Both the position numbers and the translations under genes were made by a program. This document shows, piece by piece, positions 10,549 to 20,027 of a stretch of DNA of 64,000 nucleotides (position 1 is the stretch's first letter; each line of letters begins with the position of its first letter). The stretch spans positions 4,814,065 through 4,878,064 of the forward strand of contig NZ_CP026604.1 of NCBI RefSeq assembly GCF_003063625.1, read 5' to 3'. The notes under the pieces were generated by a model. The model searched no databases, was not told where the DNA came from, and worked only from the letters and a program-made list of their open reading frames with translations. This DNA is from Saccharobesus litoralis (GTDB lineage Bacteria; Pseudomonadota; Gammaproteobacteria; Enterobacterales; Alteromonadaceae).

Positions 10549-10574
10549 AAAAAGGGCTTAATTAAGCCCTTTTT
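10549..10574. terminator. Bidirectional rho-independent terminator
   Basis: The palindrome AAAAAGGGCTT-AATT-AAGCCCTTTTT has a T-run on either strand. It sits between the convergent 329-residue gene and bamB and can serve both. Confidence 0.9.
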
Positions 10575-10606
10575 ATTGCCTGATTTTCTATTTTTGAAAA
10601 ACCAAA

Positions 10607-11920
10607 TTAGAAACGATTGTGGCCGTCGTATTGGTCTTTAGTCGGTAATATTTCTTCATTACGGCGACTGCGGCGCGGCGTAATTTCATTACCCTCTTCG
10701 TCAGTGATTTTAGCGCCAGCAAACACTAATGCACTCAGCTTGCCTGATTTTCCTTGTACATATAAACGCTCACGCTCGATATAGGGTGAACTATTTAAAC
10801 CATCAATGTCGGCTAAGTATTGCGCTTCGATTTTACCTGTTTCAGCATTAAACCAATGAATAAAACCTTCAAAATCACCCACGGCGAGTTTCCCTTCATG
10901 GATAACAGGAGCGGTAATTTCACGGTTAAGTAATTCAGAGCTACTCCACTTCTCTACCCCGTTACGGCGATCTAAAGCGTAAATATTACTTTGGTTATCA
11001 ACGACAAATAACTCATTACCTGACGCGACCATATCAACAAAACCGGAGTAATCACGATCCCAGACAACACGGCCATTACGCATTTCCATAGCGGTTAATT
11101 TACCACCATAAGATACGCTATAAATTAACGAACCTAATACAATAGGCGTTGCATCAACATCAACCACACGCTCTAATTCAGTAGAGCCCGCAGGTTTAGC
11201 TACTGCTTGCTCCCACGCGAGCTGCCCAGTTTCGGCTAAATATACAGAAACTTTGCCGTTAGCACCGCCAACAATCACACCACCGTTGGCATAAACGGGG
11301 GAAGCCGTACCACGAATGGTTAACACAGGCACTTCTGATTCTGTCATCCATTTTTCTTCACCGGTTTCGGCGTCTAAGGCATAAACCAAACCTGAACCGG
11401 TCTGCACAAAAACTAAACCTTTATCAACCGCCGGTTTGGCTAATACTTCACCTTTAACTTTACTGCGCCAAACAACTTTACCTGTTGCTTCATCTAACGC
11501 TATTACTTCGCCATTTTCAGTACCGAAGAATACTTTTTTGTATGAAGCTACTATGCCGCCAGCAACTTTGGCAATCTCTTCATCATCAAAACCTAAAGTA
11601 ACCCAGATGCTATTTTGTTGTTTGCGAATATCACTCGCCCAAACCCAGTCACCTGAAAATTTTTCGTATGCGTAGATATCGCCCGAACGAGAAGCAATAA
11701 ATACTTTGTCATAACCAACAACGGGTCTTAATACAGAATAAAATTCGTCAGTACCATCCGCATCCGTACTTAGCCAAAGTTGGCCAACCGGTTGAGGATT
11801 TTTAACTACTGGAAGAGGAGCGGGTAAACTCGCAACATCATCGCTGCTAGAGCAACCTTGTAGCGTCATCGCTACGGCTGCTGTTAGCAAAATACTTTTA
11901 AGCTTCAATCGAAGTGTCAT
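10607..11920 (-). CDS. bamB: Outer membrane protein assembly factor BamB
   Basis: BamB is the lipoprotein of the BAM complex that helps BamA fold beta-barrel proteins into the outer membrane. The 437-residue product has a lipobox (MTLQGC, lipidated Cys near residue 23) and then PQQ/WD40-like propeller blades with repeated AxDxxTGxxxW motifs (ALDEATGKVVWRSK, ALDAETGEEKWMTE, ALDRRNGVEKWSS). Its start overlaps the yfgM stop by one base (TAATG), which indicates translational coupling. A basic extension (PRRSRRNEE) lies at the C-terminus. It is the last gene of the ndk-to-bamB cluster; der is not next. Confidence 0.97.
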   Translation of the reverse strand: MTLRLKLKSILLTAAVAMTLQGCSSSDDVASLPAPLPVVKNPQPVGQLWLSTDADGTDEFYSVLRPVVGYDKVFIASRSGDIYAYEKFSGDWVWASDIRKQQNSIWVTLGFDDEEIAKVAGGIVASYKKVFFGTENGEVIALDEATGKVVWRSKVKGEVLAKPAVDKGLVFVQTGSGLVYALDAETGEEKWMTESEVPVLTIRGTASPVYANGGVIVGGANGKVSVYLAETGQLAWEQAVAKPAGSTELERVVDVDATPIVLGSLIYSVSYGGKLTAMEMRNGRVVWDRDYSGFVDMVASGNELFVVDNQSNIYALDRRNGVEKWSSSELLNREITAPVIHEGKLAVGDFEGFIHWFNAETGKIEAQYLADIDGLNSSPYIERERLYVQGKSGKLSALVFAGAKITDEEGNEITPRRSRRNEEILPTKDQYDGHNRF

Positions 11921-12552
11921 TATAAACCAACCACCTGGCTATTAACCGCTAAGTCATCAAGTTTCATTTGTAATGCTGGGTTACCTTGTAAACCGTCACT
12001 ATCCGCAGCAGCTTGATATGACTCACGTGCTTTTTCTAAGTTCCCTTGTTTTAAATAAATATCGCCTTGCAGCTCACTAATTTGTGCTGAAAACGACTCA
12101 GGGAATGTTTGGTTAGTTAATGCAAGAGCTGCATCTAATTTTTCTTGTGCAACTTGAATACGCGCTAAACGATAGTTAGCTAACGCTTTAACTTCTGGTT
12201 TGCTGGCATTTTTAACAACCCACTCTAATTGAGAGGCGGCTTTATCTAACTCACCAGCTTCAACCAGTGTTTTCGCTAACATAAGCGAGGCTAATTCAGC
12301 ATAACCTGAACCTGCATTATCTTTAATAAAGCTTTCAACCTGCGTTGTGTTATCCGCACTTAAGTCTTTAACGGCCGCATCATAAGCGGTTGACGCAGCT
12401 TCTTTTTTTGCAACGACTTCACCTTGATACCATTTATAGCCACCAACGCCACCTAGGCCTGCTACGATGCCGACAATAATAGAAACACCGTTTTCTTTCC
12501 AAAACTTTTTAATCGCTTCGACTTGTTGTTCTTCAGTAGTATAGGTTTCCAT
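11920..12552 (-). CDS. yfgM: YfgM family tetratricopeptide inner-membrane protein
   Basis: The 210-residue protein has a short cytoplasmic N-terminus rich in Glu and Lys, one membrane span (GVSIIVGIVAGLGGVGGY, about residues 23-41) and a periplasmic tetratricopeptide-like helical domain. In E. coli, YfgM binds SecYEG and the chaperone PpiD and affects RcsB stability; that role is transferred by family and position. The start follows AGAGGTAA. It lies 3 bases after hisS and overlaps bamB by one base, as in E. coli. Confidence 0.95.
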   Translation of the reverse strand: METYTTEEQQVEAIKKFWKENGVSIIVGIVAGLGGVGGYKWYQGEVVAKKEAASTAYDAAVKDLSADNTTQVESFIKDNAGSGYAELASLMLAKTLVEAGELDKAASQLEWVVKNASKPEVKALANYRLARIQVAQEKLDAALALTNQTFPESFSAQISELQGDIYLKQGNLEKARESYQAAADSDGLQGNPALQMKLDDLAVNSQVVGL

Positions 12553-12555
12553 TAT

Positions 12556-13836
12556 TTACCTCTGGAATTCATTGGCTAACTCTGCCGCAACAGAGTCAAT
12601 TGAAATTGTTGTTTGTTGTTTTTGACCGCGAAGGTATTTAACCGTCACTTGTTTATTTGCCACTTCATCGTCGCCCAATATTAATGCCACTTGAGCGCCG
12701 CTTTGATCGGCTTTTTTAAATTGTTTTTTAAAGTTTCCGCCACCGCAATGCAATTGGATCCGACAATCCGGCATTGCATCACGTAACGCATCAGCAAACA
12801 CAGGCGCTTGTAATTCAGCTTGTTGACCAGCAACAACAATATAAGCATCGACTGCGCCACGTATATCTTCAGTAAGGCCTAAAGTCTCTAAAATCAAGAC
12901 TAAACGCTCTAATCCCATTGCAAAACCGACTGCTGGGGTTGCTTTACCGCCAAGTTCAGCGACTAAACCATCATAACGACCACCCGCACATACTGTACCT
13001 TGGGCGCCTAAACAGTCAGTAACCCATTCAAACACGGTTTTATTGTAGTAATCTAAACCACGGACTAATCGCTCGTTTACGCGGTACTGAATACCTAACG
13101 CATCTAAACGCGCGCGCAATTGGGCAAAGTGCTCAGCAGACTCTTCACTTAAATAGTCAGGTAAACGCGGAGCATCAACTAACATAGCTTGCACATCAGG
13201 ATTTTTGCTATCAAGCACACGTAGTGGATTGGTTTCCATACGGCGTAAGCAATCTTCATCCAGCTTATCTTGATTAGCTTGTAAAAAGCTGACTAAGGCT
13301 TCGCGATGGGCTGCACGATCTTCGCTGTTACCTAACGAGTTGATTTCTAGTGTCACCTTGTCGGCAATACCAAACGCTTGCCAAAAACGCGCTGTCATGG
13401 CGATCACTTCAGCGTCGATATCTGGGCCATTTAAGCCAAATGTCTCGACACCAAATTGATGAAATTGACGATAACGGCCTTTTTGCGGACGCTCGTGGCG
13501 GAACATAGGTCCCATATACCATAACCGCTGAGTTTGGTTATAAAGCAAACCATGTTGGTTACCAGCGCGTACACAGCTAGCGGTGCCTTCTGGGCGCAAG
13601 GTTAAACTGTCTCCGTTGCGATCATCAAAGGTATACATCTCTTTTTCAACAATATCGGTCACTTCGCCGATAGAGCGCTTAAATAACTCGGTTGCCTCAA
13701 CCACAGGCATGCGAATTTCGCTATAGCCATAGCTGGCTACAACATTACGTAATACTGACTCTACCTTCTGCCAAACTGGAGTTTGACTTGGTAAACAATC
13801 GTTCATGCCGCGAATGGCTTGAATATTTTTCGACAC
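12556..13836 (-). CDS. hisS: Histidine--tRNA ligase
   Basis: This is a class II aminoacyl-tRNA synthetase charging tRNA-His. The sequence shows [12 protein letters not shown] at the N-terminus, motif 2 ([19 protein letters not shown]), the histidine motifs ([14 protein letters not shown] and AGGRYDGLV), motif 3 (GFAMGLERL) and an anticodon-binding C-terminal domain. I chose the GTG at 13836 (426 residues, starting VSKNIQ), which matches the usual family start and length. An upstream TTG at 13863 would add nine residues but lies inside a strong hairpin and has no good ribosome site, whereas GAAGAG precedes the GTG. Confidence 0.97.
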   Translation of the reverse strand: MSKNIQAIRGMNDCLPSQTPVWQKVESVLRNVVASYGYSEIRMPVVEATELFKRSIGEVTDIVEKEMYTFDDRNGDSLTLRPEGTASCVRAGNQHGLLYNQTQRLWYMGPMFRHERPQKGRYRQFHQFGVETFGLNGPDIDAEVIAMTARFWQAFGIADKVTLEINSLGNSEDRAAHREALVSFLQANQDKLDEDCLRRMETNPLRVLDSKNPDVQAMLVDAPRLPDYLSEESAEHFAQLRARLDALGIQYRVNERLVRGLDYYNKTVFEWVTDCLGAQGTVCAGGRYDGLVAELGGKATPAVGFAMGLERLVLILETLGLTEDIRGAVDAYIVVAGQQAELQAPVFADALRDAMPDCRIQLHCGGGNFKKQFKKADQSGAQVALILGDDEVANKQVTVKYLRGQKQQTTISIDSVAAELANEFQR

Positions 13837-13860
13837 TGAAAATAACTCTTCGCTTAAACG

Positions 13861-13888
13861 CAAACTCTGCTATTTACAGCAGAGTTTG
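13861..13888 (-). promoter_or_regulatory. Hairpin in the hisS leader
   Basis: A perfect 11-bp stem, CAAACTCTGCT with AGCAGAGTTTG, has a 6-base loop. It lies between ispG and hisS, about 24 bases before the GTG start. No T-run follows on the minus strand, so it is not a standard terminator. A role in mRNA processing or translation control is possible but unproven. Confidence 0.5.
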
Positions 13889-13941
13889 AAAAAATGGGAA
13901 CAAAAAAGTAGCGGGATTATAGGGTGTTTAACTCTAGGTAT

Positions 13942-15057
13942 CTAGACCTGTTCGATATCAATACGCTTAGATTCATCTAATTTACTGGCTTTTGCCCGAA
14001 TATGACGCTCTAACGTATCAACAATATCATTGTTATCGATGCGCTCTTTTTGACGCTCACCACCTAAATAAAAGCCACTTTTGCTTTTAGCACCGGCAAG
14101 GCCAACATCAGATACTAAGGCTTCACCTGGGCCGTTGACTACGCAACCAATCACTGACACCGACATCGGGGTAGTAATATCTTCTAAACGCTCTTCAAGT
14201 GCGTTCATGGTACCAATGACATCAAACTCTTGACGAGAACAACTCGGACAAGCAATGAAATTAATGCCGCGTGAACGAATACGTAATGATTTTAAAATAT
14301 CAAAACCAATTTTAATCTCTTCGACAGGATCAGCCGCTAAAGATACGCGCAATGTATCACCAATGCCCTCATTCAATAGCATACCTAAACCAATTGCCGA
14401 TTTAACCGCCCCTGCTCTGGCACCACCAGCTTCAGTAATACCTAAATGCAAAGGATTATCAATTTGCGCTGACAATAAACGATAGGCACCTACGGCCAAA
14501 AACACATCCGATGCTTTTACACTCACTTTAAACTGATCAAAGTTTAATCTGTCTAGTATATCTACATGGCGCATAGCCGATTCAAGCAAAGCTTCCGCTG
14601 TTGGCTCGCCGTATTTTTCTTGAATGTCACGCTCTAGTGAACCGCCGTTAACCCCGATACGAATAGGGATGTTTTTATCGCGTGCACAATCAACAACTGA
14701 GCGAATTCGCTGCTCGTTACCTATATTGCCAGGATTAATACGCAAACAGTCCGCACCGTATTCAGCCACTTGTAACGCTATGCGATAATCAAAGTGAATA
14801 TCTGTTACTAGTGGAACATCCACTCGTTGTTTAATCAATTTAAACGCTTCTGCTGCCTCCATTGTCGGTACAGAAACACGCACAATATCGGCACCGGCAT
14901 CAGCAATACGCTGAATTTGCGCGACAGTTGCATCAACATCTGTCGTTTCTGTATTTGTCATTGACTGAACAGAAATCGGTGCATCACCACCGACTGGTAC
15001 TTTACCAACCCAAATTTTCTTGGTGGGTTTACGCTTAATTGGAGACTCGTGAAACAT
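13942..15057 (-). CDS. ispG: 4-hydroxy-3-methylbut-2-en-1-yl diphosphate synthase (GcpE)
   Basis: IspG is the iron-sulfur enzyme of the MEP isoprenoid pathway that converts methylerythritol cyclodiphosphate to HMBPP. The 371-residue length is typical of the proteobacterial form. The TIM-barrel part carries [21 protein letters not shown] near the N-terminus. The cluster-binding C-terminal part shows [11 protein letters not shown] and [10 protein letters not shown], supplying the conserved cysteines. It lies between rodZ and hisS, the conserved gammaproteobacterial order, 41 bases after rodZ. Confidence 0.98.
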   Translation of the reverse strand: MFHESPIKRKPTKKIWVGKVPVGGDAPISVQSMTNTETTDVDATVAQIQRIADAGADIVRVSVPTMEAAEAFKLIKQRVDVPLVTDIHFDYRIALQVAEYGADCLRINPGNIGNEQRIRSVVDCARDKNIPIRIGVNGGSLERDIQEKYGEPTAEALLESAMRHVDILDRLNFDQFKVSVKASDVFLAVGAYRLLSAQIDNPLHLGITEAGGARAGAVKSAIGLGMLLNEGIGDTLRVSLAADPVEEIKIGFDILKSLRIRSRGINFIACPSCSRQEFDVIGTMNALEERLEDITTPMSVSVIGCVVNGPGEALVSDVGLAGAKSKSGFYLGGERQKERIDNNDIVDTLERHIRAKASKLDESKRIDIEQV

Positions 15058-15098
15058 GCTTAACTCACTAATAAATTGGGAAAATAACTTTTACACGC

Positions 15099-16097
15099 TT
15101 ATTCATGATCAAACGGTAAACTAAATCGTGCAACGCGTCCGGCCTTAAACTGGGTCATATCAATCGTTTTACCATCAAATGTCATACTGACATTTTCAGG
15201 TGCACCCAATACAAAACTAACCGGCGCAACGCCAGAAACAGGCATAACGTAACCTTTTTTCTTAACACCATTGGCAATTTCTCGACCGGTTGCGTCCGTG
15301 ATCACCAGCCAACAATCGTCAATAAAGGTTAATTCCATTGCGACGGCACCATCTGGTGTTGCAACGTTTAATAAAGCAGTTGACTGCTGCGAGCTGTCAG
15401 CTGCAATTGTTTTCGGTGTTGGATCTTGAACCAATGGTGCAGCGGAAATGGCTGTTGAACTAGCTTGCTCTTGATTAGCTAATTCTTGTTGTGGCGTCTC
15501 ATCTAGCGCAACACTGTCTAATGGCTGAGCAAGCTCATCTGTACTTGGCTCATCTGCACTTGGCTCGCCTGCACTTAGTACTTTTTGCTCATCACTCGCA
15601 GATGAAGTGGGATCAGCAGCTTGAGTGTCACTCACTTGCTCATTAACAACGTCAACCAACGAGTTAAACGTTGGTGCTTGATCGCGCTGCCACCACCATA
15701 ATACAAACGACAAAATGACTATCGCAATAATGATATAAGTTGCTAACATTAAGCGACTATCGTGCGCTTCACGCGAGGTACGGCGTGAAAAGCTAGTCAT
15801 TTTAACCCGTTGAACTTGCGGCGCGTCAGACATGGCATCATACAAAGCCATGACGCTTTCTTCTTCAATACCGTATAGCTTGGCGCAAGACTTTAAATAG
15901 CCACGAACAAACAAAGGTGTGCCGATATCTTTGAATTGATTTTTCTCAATTTTTTCAATGATATCAATTTTTAAATTCAAGCTATCAGCCACATCTTGGC
16001 GAGACAATTTTTGTAACTCGCGTAACTCTTGCAGCATTTGTCCCGGCGTAGGCTGACTTTCTGTAAGTTGTTCTTGTTCTATTTTTTCAGTCATCAT
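15099..16097 (-). CDS. rodZ: Cytoskeleton protein RodZ
   Basis: RodZ links the MreB cytoskeleton to the wall-synthesis machinery and sets rod shape. The 332-residue protein has an N-terminal Xre-type helix-turn-helix (about residues 15-80, LQKLSRQDVADSLNLKIDII). A single span (LATYIIIAIVILSFVLWWW, near 120-138) follows. Next comes a low-complexity periplasmic linker rich in Ser, Ala, Asp and Gln, including the repeat SAGEPSADEPSTDE. A C-terminal DUF4115 beta domain closes the protein. Two ATG codons (16097 and 16094) overlap the pilF stop, so the pair is translationally coupled. Confidence 0.95.
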   Translation of the reverse strand: MMTEKIEQEQLTESQPTPGQMLQELRELQKLSRQDVADSLNLKIDIIEKIEKNQFKDIGTPLFVRGYLKSCAKLYGIEEESVMALYDAMSDAPQVQRVKMTSFSRRTSREAHDSRLMLATYIIIAIVILSFVLWWWQRDQAPTFNSLVDVVNEQVSDTQAADPTSSASDEQKVLSAGEPSADEPSTDELAQPLDSVALDETPQQELANQEQASSTAISAAPLVQDPTPKTIAADSSQQSTALLNVATPDGAVAMELTFIDDCWLVITDATGREIANGVKKKGYVMPVSGVAPVSFVLGAPENVSMTFDGKTIDMTQFKAGRVARFSLPFDHE

Positions 16098-16879
16098 CGA
16101 GTAAGTTCAATATAAGCTTTAGTTTGAGAAGCATTTGGATAAAAGCGTACCAAGGTACGACCATATTGTTCAGCACCCATATTATTTTTAAGCTGGCTTT
16201 CAATTTGATAGCCCAACCATAAACTGCGGGCTGAACGGCCAGATCGGGTCGCTTTTTCGTAACGCTGCAAATAATTACGCGCTTCCTGTAATTGGCGCGC
16301 ATCTAAGGATAATTCGGTTAATTCCATCAATGCTTTTACATTGTAGGGGTTATGTTCAAGTGCTTTTAATAAGTAACTGTGTGCTTTTTGTTTTTGTTTA
16401 TTTTCCAGCAAACAGACGCCTAAATTAACATAAGTTTGCGACTCTCTTATGTACTCATCTTGCGCAACTGCTTTTAAAAAATATTGTTCAGCTTCGACAA
16501 ACCGTTCTGTTTGACACAAAAATGTGCCGTAGTTATTTAAGGCATCGCCATTATCTGGATGCAGTTGTAACACTTTCAAATAAGCTTGATTGGCGTTGTC
16601 TAACTCGTTAACGGTTTGATAATAATAAGCTAAGCTAAAATGTACCTCAGGCATTTCAGGAGCATGTTTAAGCGCTGCATCTAAATTATATTTAGCCTGC
16701 GAATAGTTGCCAGCATTGATATAACGTAAAGCCAGCGCTAGGCGCGTTTGCGCGATCTCGGTCGGGTTTTGTTCCCGCTCTATTACAGGTTTTCCACTTT
16801 CAGCATAGGTTGTTTTTGTCACACAACCCGCTATGTGAGTTGCCATACCGACTAAAAGTAACGCGCCAATTATCCGCAT
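16094..16879 (-). CDS. pilF: Type IV pilus biogenesis/stability lipoprotein PilF (PilW)
   Basis: PilF/PilW is the outer-membrane pilotin that lets the PilQ secretin assemble. The 261-residue protein has a lipoprotein signal with lipobox IAGC (residues 16-19) and then tandem tetratricopeptide repeats. Examples are ALRYINAGNYSQAKYNLDAA, YGTFLCQTERFVEAEQYFLK and YVNLGVCLLENKQKQKAHSY. It sits between rlmN and rodZ as in many gammaproteobacteria. Its TGA overlaps the rodZ start. Confidence 0.95.
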   Translation of the reverse strand: MRIIGALLLVGMATHIAGCVTKTTYAESGKPVIEREQNPTEIAQTRLALALRYINAGNYSQAKYNLDAALKHAPEMPEVHFSLAYYYQTVNELDNANQAYLKVLQLHPDNGDALNNYGTFLCQTERFVEAEQYFLKAVAQDEYIRESQTYVNLGVCLLENKQKQKAHSYLLKALEHNPYNVKALMELTELSLDARQLQEARNYLQRYEKATRSGRSARSLWLGYQIESQLKNNMGAEQYGRTLVRFYPNASQTKAYIELTR

Positions 16880-16890
16880 AAAATAATAAA

Positions 16891-18015
16891 TTAAATAGAT
16901 TTAATGCTGATATTCTCGCCTTTTTCGCGTTTTTTCAACATTCGTTTTGTTCTATCTTTTACATCGCCGACTAATTGACCACAAGCTGCGTCAATATCAT
17001 CACCTCGGGTGCGCCTAACTATCGTCACTAAACCATACTCCATTAACACTTTAGCAAAGCGATCAATTCGTGAATTACTTGAGCGCGAATAAGGGCTACC
17101 CGGATAAGGATTAAACGGGATCAGATTGATTTTTGAAGGTGTGCCTTTTAACACTTTGGCCAATTCATGGGCTTGGTCCATTGAATCATTAATGCCATTT
17201 AGCATGACATATTCAATAGTGACATTTTTATTGGCTTTTGAATCTTTAATATAACGACGCGAGGCCGCTAAAAACTCTTGAATATTGTACTTTTTATTAA
17301 TAGGCACAATTTCATTACGTAATTCATCATTTGGTGCATGTAACGATATAGCTAATGCCACATCAATTTGCTCTTTTAACATGTCTAACGCTGGTACCAC
17401 GCCTGACGTACTCACAGTGACCCGACGTTTTGACAAAGCAAAACCTAAATCATCCATCATCAACTCAAGCGCTGGCACAAGGTTTTTTAGATTAAGCAGT
17501 GGTTCACCCATGCCCATCATGACCACATTGGTAATGGGTCGTTCGTTGTTTTCTCTTACGACACCAATATCTTTGGCTACTCGCCAAACCTGACCAATAA
17601 TTTCACTCACCGACAAATTACGATTAAAACCTTGTTGCGCTGTTGAGCAAAAAGTACATTCCAGTGCACAGCCTACTTGGCTTGATACACATAAGGTGGC
17701 GCGATCGCCATCAGGGATCCAAACGCTCTCGACTTCTTGACCACCTTCCAGCACCATGGCGTACTTAATAGTGCCGTCGCTCGCCACTTGCTTTTCGCTA
17801 ATTTCTGGGCCTTTAATTTCACAAAGGTCAGTTAATTTCTGACGTAACGCTTTACTGAGATTATTCATCTCAGAAAAATCATCCATGCCGTTATGATATA
17901 TCCATTTCATCACCTGCTCAGCTCTAAAGCCTTTTTCGCCAATACTGACAAAAAACTCTTTTAAACCCTTACGGTCAAGATCAAGTAAATTAACTTTAGA
18001 AACAGAAGCACTCAT
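16891..18015 (-). CDS. rlmN: Dual-specificity RNA (adenine-C2) methyltransferase RlmN
   Basis: RlmN is a radical-SAM enzyme that methylates A2503 of 23S rRNA and A37 of some tRNAs. The iron-sulfur motif CxxxCxxC is seen as GCALECTFC; these are residues 118, 122 and 125 when counted from an upstream TTG at 18021. The C-terminal catalytic cysteine lies in [16 protein letters not shown] and MLNGINDS are other family motifs. I prefer the ATG at 18015 (374 residues, starting MSASVSK) over the TTG two codons upstream. It is separated from ndk by a strong terminator, so it probably has its own promoter. Confidence 0.97.
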   Translation of the reverse strand: MSASVSKVNLLDLDRKGLKEFFVSIGEKGFRAEQVMKWIYHNGMDDFSEMNNLSKALRQKLTDLCEIKGPEISEKQVASDGTIKYAMVLEGGQEVESVWIPDGDRATLCVSSQVGCALECTFCSTAQQGFNRNLSVSEIIGQVWRVAKDIGVVRENNERPITNVVMMGMGEPLLNLKNLVPALELMMDDLGFALSKRRVTVSTSGVVPALDMLKEQIDVALAISLHAPNDELRNEIVPINKKYNIQEFLAASRRYIKDSKANKNVTIEYVMLNGINDSMDQAHELAKVLKGTPSKINLIPFNPYPGSPYSRSSNSRIDRFAKVLMEYGLVTIVRRTRGDDIDAACGQLVGDVKDRTKRMLKKREKGENISIKSI

Positions 18016-18091
18016 GAACAAAAACTACCTATATAAAAATCGCGGCGAATTGTACAGTTTTTAGCCAAAAATTCAATATTGGCTTTATACA

Positions 18092-18128
18092 AAAAAGGCC
18101 GCGCAGTATACAACTGCGCGGCCTTTTT
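18092..18128 (-). terminator. Rho-independent terminator after ndk
   Basis: A 15-bp stem, AAAAAGGCCGCGCAG with CTGCGCGGCCTTTTT around TATACAA, lies 20 bases beyond the ndk stop. It is GC-rich with flanking A and T runs and is strong for the minus-strand transcript. Confidence 0.93.
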
Positions 18129-18147
18129 ATAAATGGTTAAATCTATT

Positions 18148-18585
18148 TTATACGACTTCGCGACGCGGACAAATTTCGCTATCGGTAAAAAAGAAGGCAA
18201 TTTCACGTGACGCCGTTTCAGGCGCATCAGAACCGTGACAAATATTACGATTAGTAGCCGTTGCAAAATCAGCACGAATAGTGCCACGAGCCGCTTCATC
18301 TGGGTTGGTTGTACCCATAATTTCACGGTTAGCCGCTATTGCATTTTCACCTTCTAACACTTGTACCATAACAGGACCAGCTGTCATAAACGCAATTAAA
18401 CCATCATAAAAAGGTTTGCCTTTGTGCTCAGCGTAAAAGCCCTCTGCTTGCTCCGTTGTTAACTGCAACATTTTAGCAGCAACAATTTTTAAGCCAGCTG
18501 TCTCAAATCGACTGTAAATAGTACCGATTAAGTCTTTTACTACTCCATCTGGTTTGATAATAGAAAGTGTGCGTTGAATAGCCAT
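18148..18585 (-). CDS. ndk: Nucleoside diphosphate kinase
   Basis: Ndk moves the gamma phosphate from ATP to other nucleoside diphosphates through a phosphohistidine. The 145-residue protein starts [15 protein letters not shown] and has the active-site motif NICHGSDA with the catalytic His, plus the nucleotide-contact segment [14 protein letters not shown]. Length and motifs match the short bacterial form. It heads the conserved minus-strand cluster but is followed directly by its own terminator. Confidence 0.98.
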   Translation of the reverse strand: MAIQRTLSIIKPDGVVKDLIGTIYSRFETAGLKIVAAKMLQLTTEQAEGFYAEHKGKPFYDGLIAFMTAGPVMVQVLEGENAIAANREIMGTTNPDEAARGTIRADFATATNRNICHGSDAPETASREIAFFFTDSEICPRREVV

Positions 18586-19110
18586 ATGAATATTTTCCGA
18601 TTAGTCAAAGTAAGTCGTGAAACGAAGCTGAGAATTTTTTTAACCTTCCCTGTTAAAACGAACATATTGAATGTTAAGAAGGATAGCGCGTTGCAAAATA
18701 CGCCAACTCCGTTATTGTTATCCAAGAGCATGCCATGCTCCTAGGGAAATTAACAGCCTATACTTATAACGATTTGCACAATCCTTATCTCGCTAACATA
18801 TTGTTTATCAAATCATAAATATAGTCTTCTCGCTCAGGTCTTATGGTTCATTGTCTGCGCTTACTCGCCCCAATCACATAATAAAGCATATGCTCATGGG
18901 GACTCGAAGCTTGACGGCTTCCCCTAAAACCTGATCGCTTTGACTATAATCTTTAACTCAATGTCGGCGTTATAGCGTTCCATAACGTGACTAAGCCTAA
19001 ATTTCATAACAAATTCACTTGCTTTGACACGCATACCTAGTTAGTTTTATAACGTTTTCTCTCACATCAATATCACTTCACATCAATCAAATTTGCATAG
19101 GAACAAGGTT
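18586..19110. other. Intergenic region between ndk and mscS, holding repeat copy A2
   Basis: This 525-base gap lies between divergent genes. It holds a 15-base palindrome, GAGCATGCCATGCTC, at 18726-18740 and repeat copy A2 (separate entry). I see no supported coding frame or clear sigma-70 promoter. Confidence 0.6.
18820..18948 (-). repeat. Repeat family A, copy A2 (inverted, internally deleted, about 129 bp)
   Basis: TATAGTC to GACTATA, in the opposite orientation to A1 and A3. Compared with A3 it lacks about 48 internal bases between GCGCTTACTC and GCCCCAATCACA, while both ends are kept. The kept ends include CTCGCTCAGGTC on one side and CCTAAAACCTGATCGC on the other. Confidence 0.85.
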
Positions 19111-19929
19111 ATGGATCAAATAAACCAATGGTTTTCTAACAACCAAGATATGGCGGCTGATTGGGCCATTAATATCGTTATTGCAATCGCCATTTTTGTT
19201 GTTGGCCGTATTATCGCTAAATCAGTCGGAACCTATACCGCTAAAGGGTTCGCTAAAAACAATGTCGACGCCGCTGTCGCCAGTTTTATTAGCAATATTG
19301 TTTACGCACTTATTCTTGCCGCCACCGTTTTAGTTGCTTTAGGGCAATTAGGTATTGAAACAACATCATTTGTCGCCATTCTCGGTGCGGCTGGTTTAGC
19401 CGTAGGTCTCGCGTTAAAAGACTCGTTATCTAACTTTGCCTCTGGCGTTTTAATTATCATGCTACGCCCTTTTAAAGCCGGTGATTATGTCGAAGCCGGC
19501 GGTGTCGCAGGCTCTGTGCAAAAAATTGAAGTTTTTTCAACCACGCTTAAAACGCCAGATAATAAAGTAGTGATCGTACCTAACGCATCTATTACGGGTG
19601 GTTCAATCACTAACTTTTCGCGCGAAGAAACCCGTCGCATTGACCTAGTAATCGGTGTGAGTTACGACGCGGATCTAAAGCAAACTAAGCAAGTATTAAT
19701 TGAACAAATCGAAGCTCAACCGCTAGTATTAAAAGAGCCTGCTTATACCGTTGCCGTTTCTGAATTAGGTGACAGCTCGGTTAACTTTGTTGTACGCCCT
19801 TGGGTTAAAACCAGTGATTTTTGGAAAGTTAAATTCGCACTGGTTGAGAATATTAAAATTGCCCTAGACGATGCCGGTATTAATATTCCTTACCCGCAAA
19901 TGGACGTTCATATCAAAAAAGAAGACTAA
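19111..19929 (+). CDS. mscS: Small-conductance mechanosensitive channel, MscS family
   Basis: MscS opens under membrane tension and releases solutes on hypo-osmotic shock. The 272-residue product is close to E. coli MscS in size. It has three membrane spans: one near residues 18-38, one near 55-80, and the pore helix with the Gly/Ala pattern ILGAAGLAVGLALKDSLSN. Behind them is the cytoplasmic beta domain with FKAGDYVEAGG, KTPDNKVVIVPNA and ITNFSREETRR. I chose the ATG at 19111, which has AGGA upstream; a TTG six codons earlier is less likely. It stands alone behind repeat copy A2. Confidence 0.95.
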   Translation: MDQINQWFSNNQDMAADWAINIVIAIAIFVVGRIIAKSVGTYTAKGFAKNNVDAAVASFISNIVYALILAATVLVALGQLGIETTSFVAILGAAGLAVGLALKDSLSNFASGVLIIMLRPFKAGDYVEAGGVAGSVQKIEVFSTTLKTPDNKVVIVPNASITGGSITNFSREETRRIDLVIGVSYDADLKQTKQVLIEQIEAQPLVLKEPAYTVAVSELGDSSVNFVVRPWVKTSDFWKVKFALVENIKIALDDAGINIPYPQMDVHIKKED

Positions 19930-19944
19930 TTCATTCGCTAAATT

Positions 19945-19967
19945 GGTGACGGCAATTGCGCCGCCAC
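19945..19967 (+). terminator. Weak hairpin after mscS
   Basis: GGTG-A-CGGC-AATTGC-GCCG-C-CACC forms an interrupted stem 15 bases beyond the mscS stop, followed by a loose T-rich stretch. It is a possible weak terminator. Confidence 0.4.
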
Positions 19968-20027
19968 CTACATCTATTTTTATCTATATTTTTCAAACAT
20001 TTGGAATCAATCAGTAAGGATCCTCAA

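Noticed and set aside
13837-13863. TTG start adding nine residues to HisS
   Set aside because: It lies in a hairpin, lacks a ribosome site and would lengthen the protein past the family norm.
18012-18326. 104-codon frame overlapping ndk and its terminator
   Set aside because: It overlaps most of the 3' half of ndk in another frame and runs through a terminator stem.
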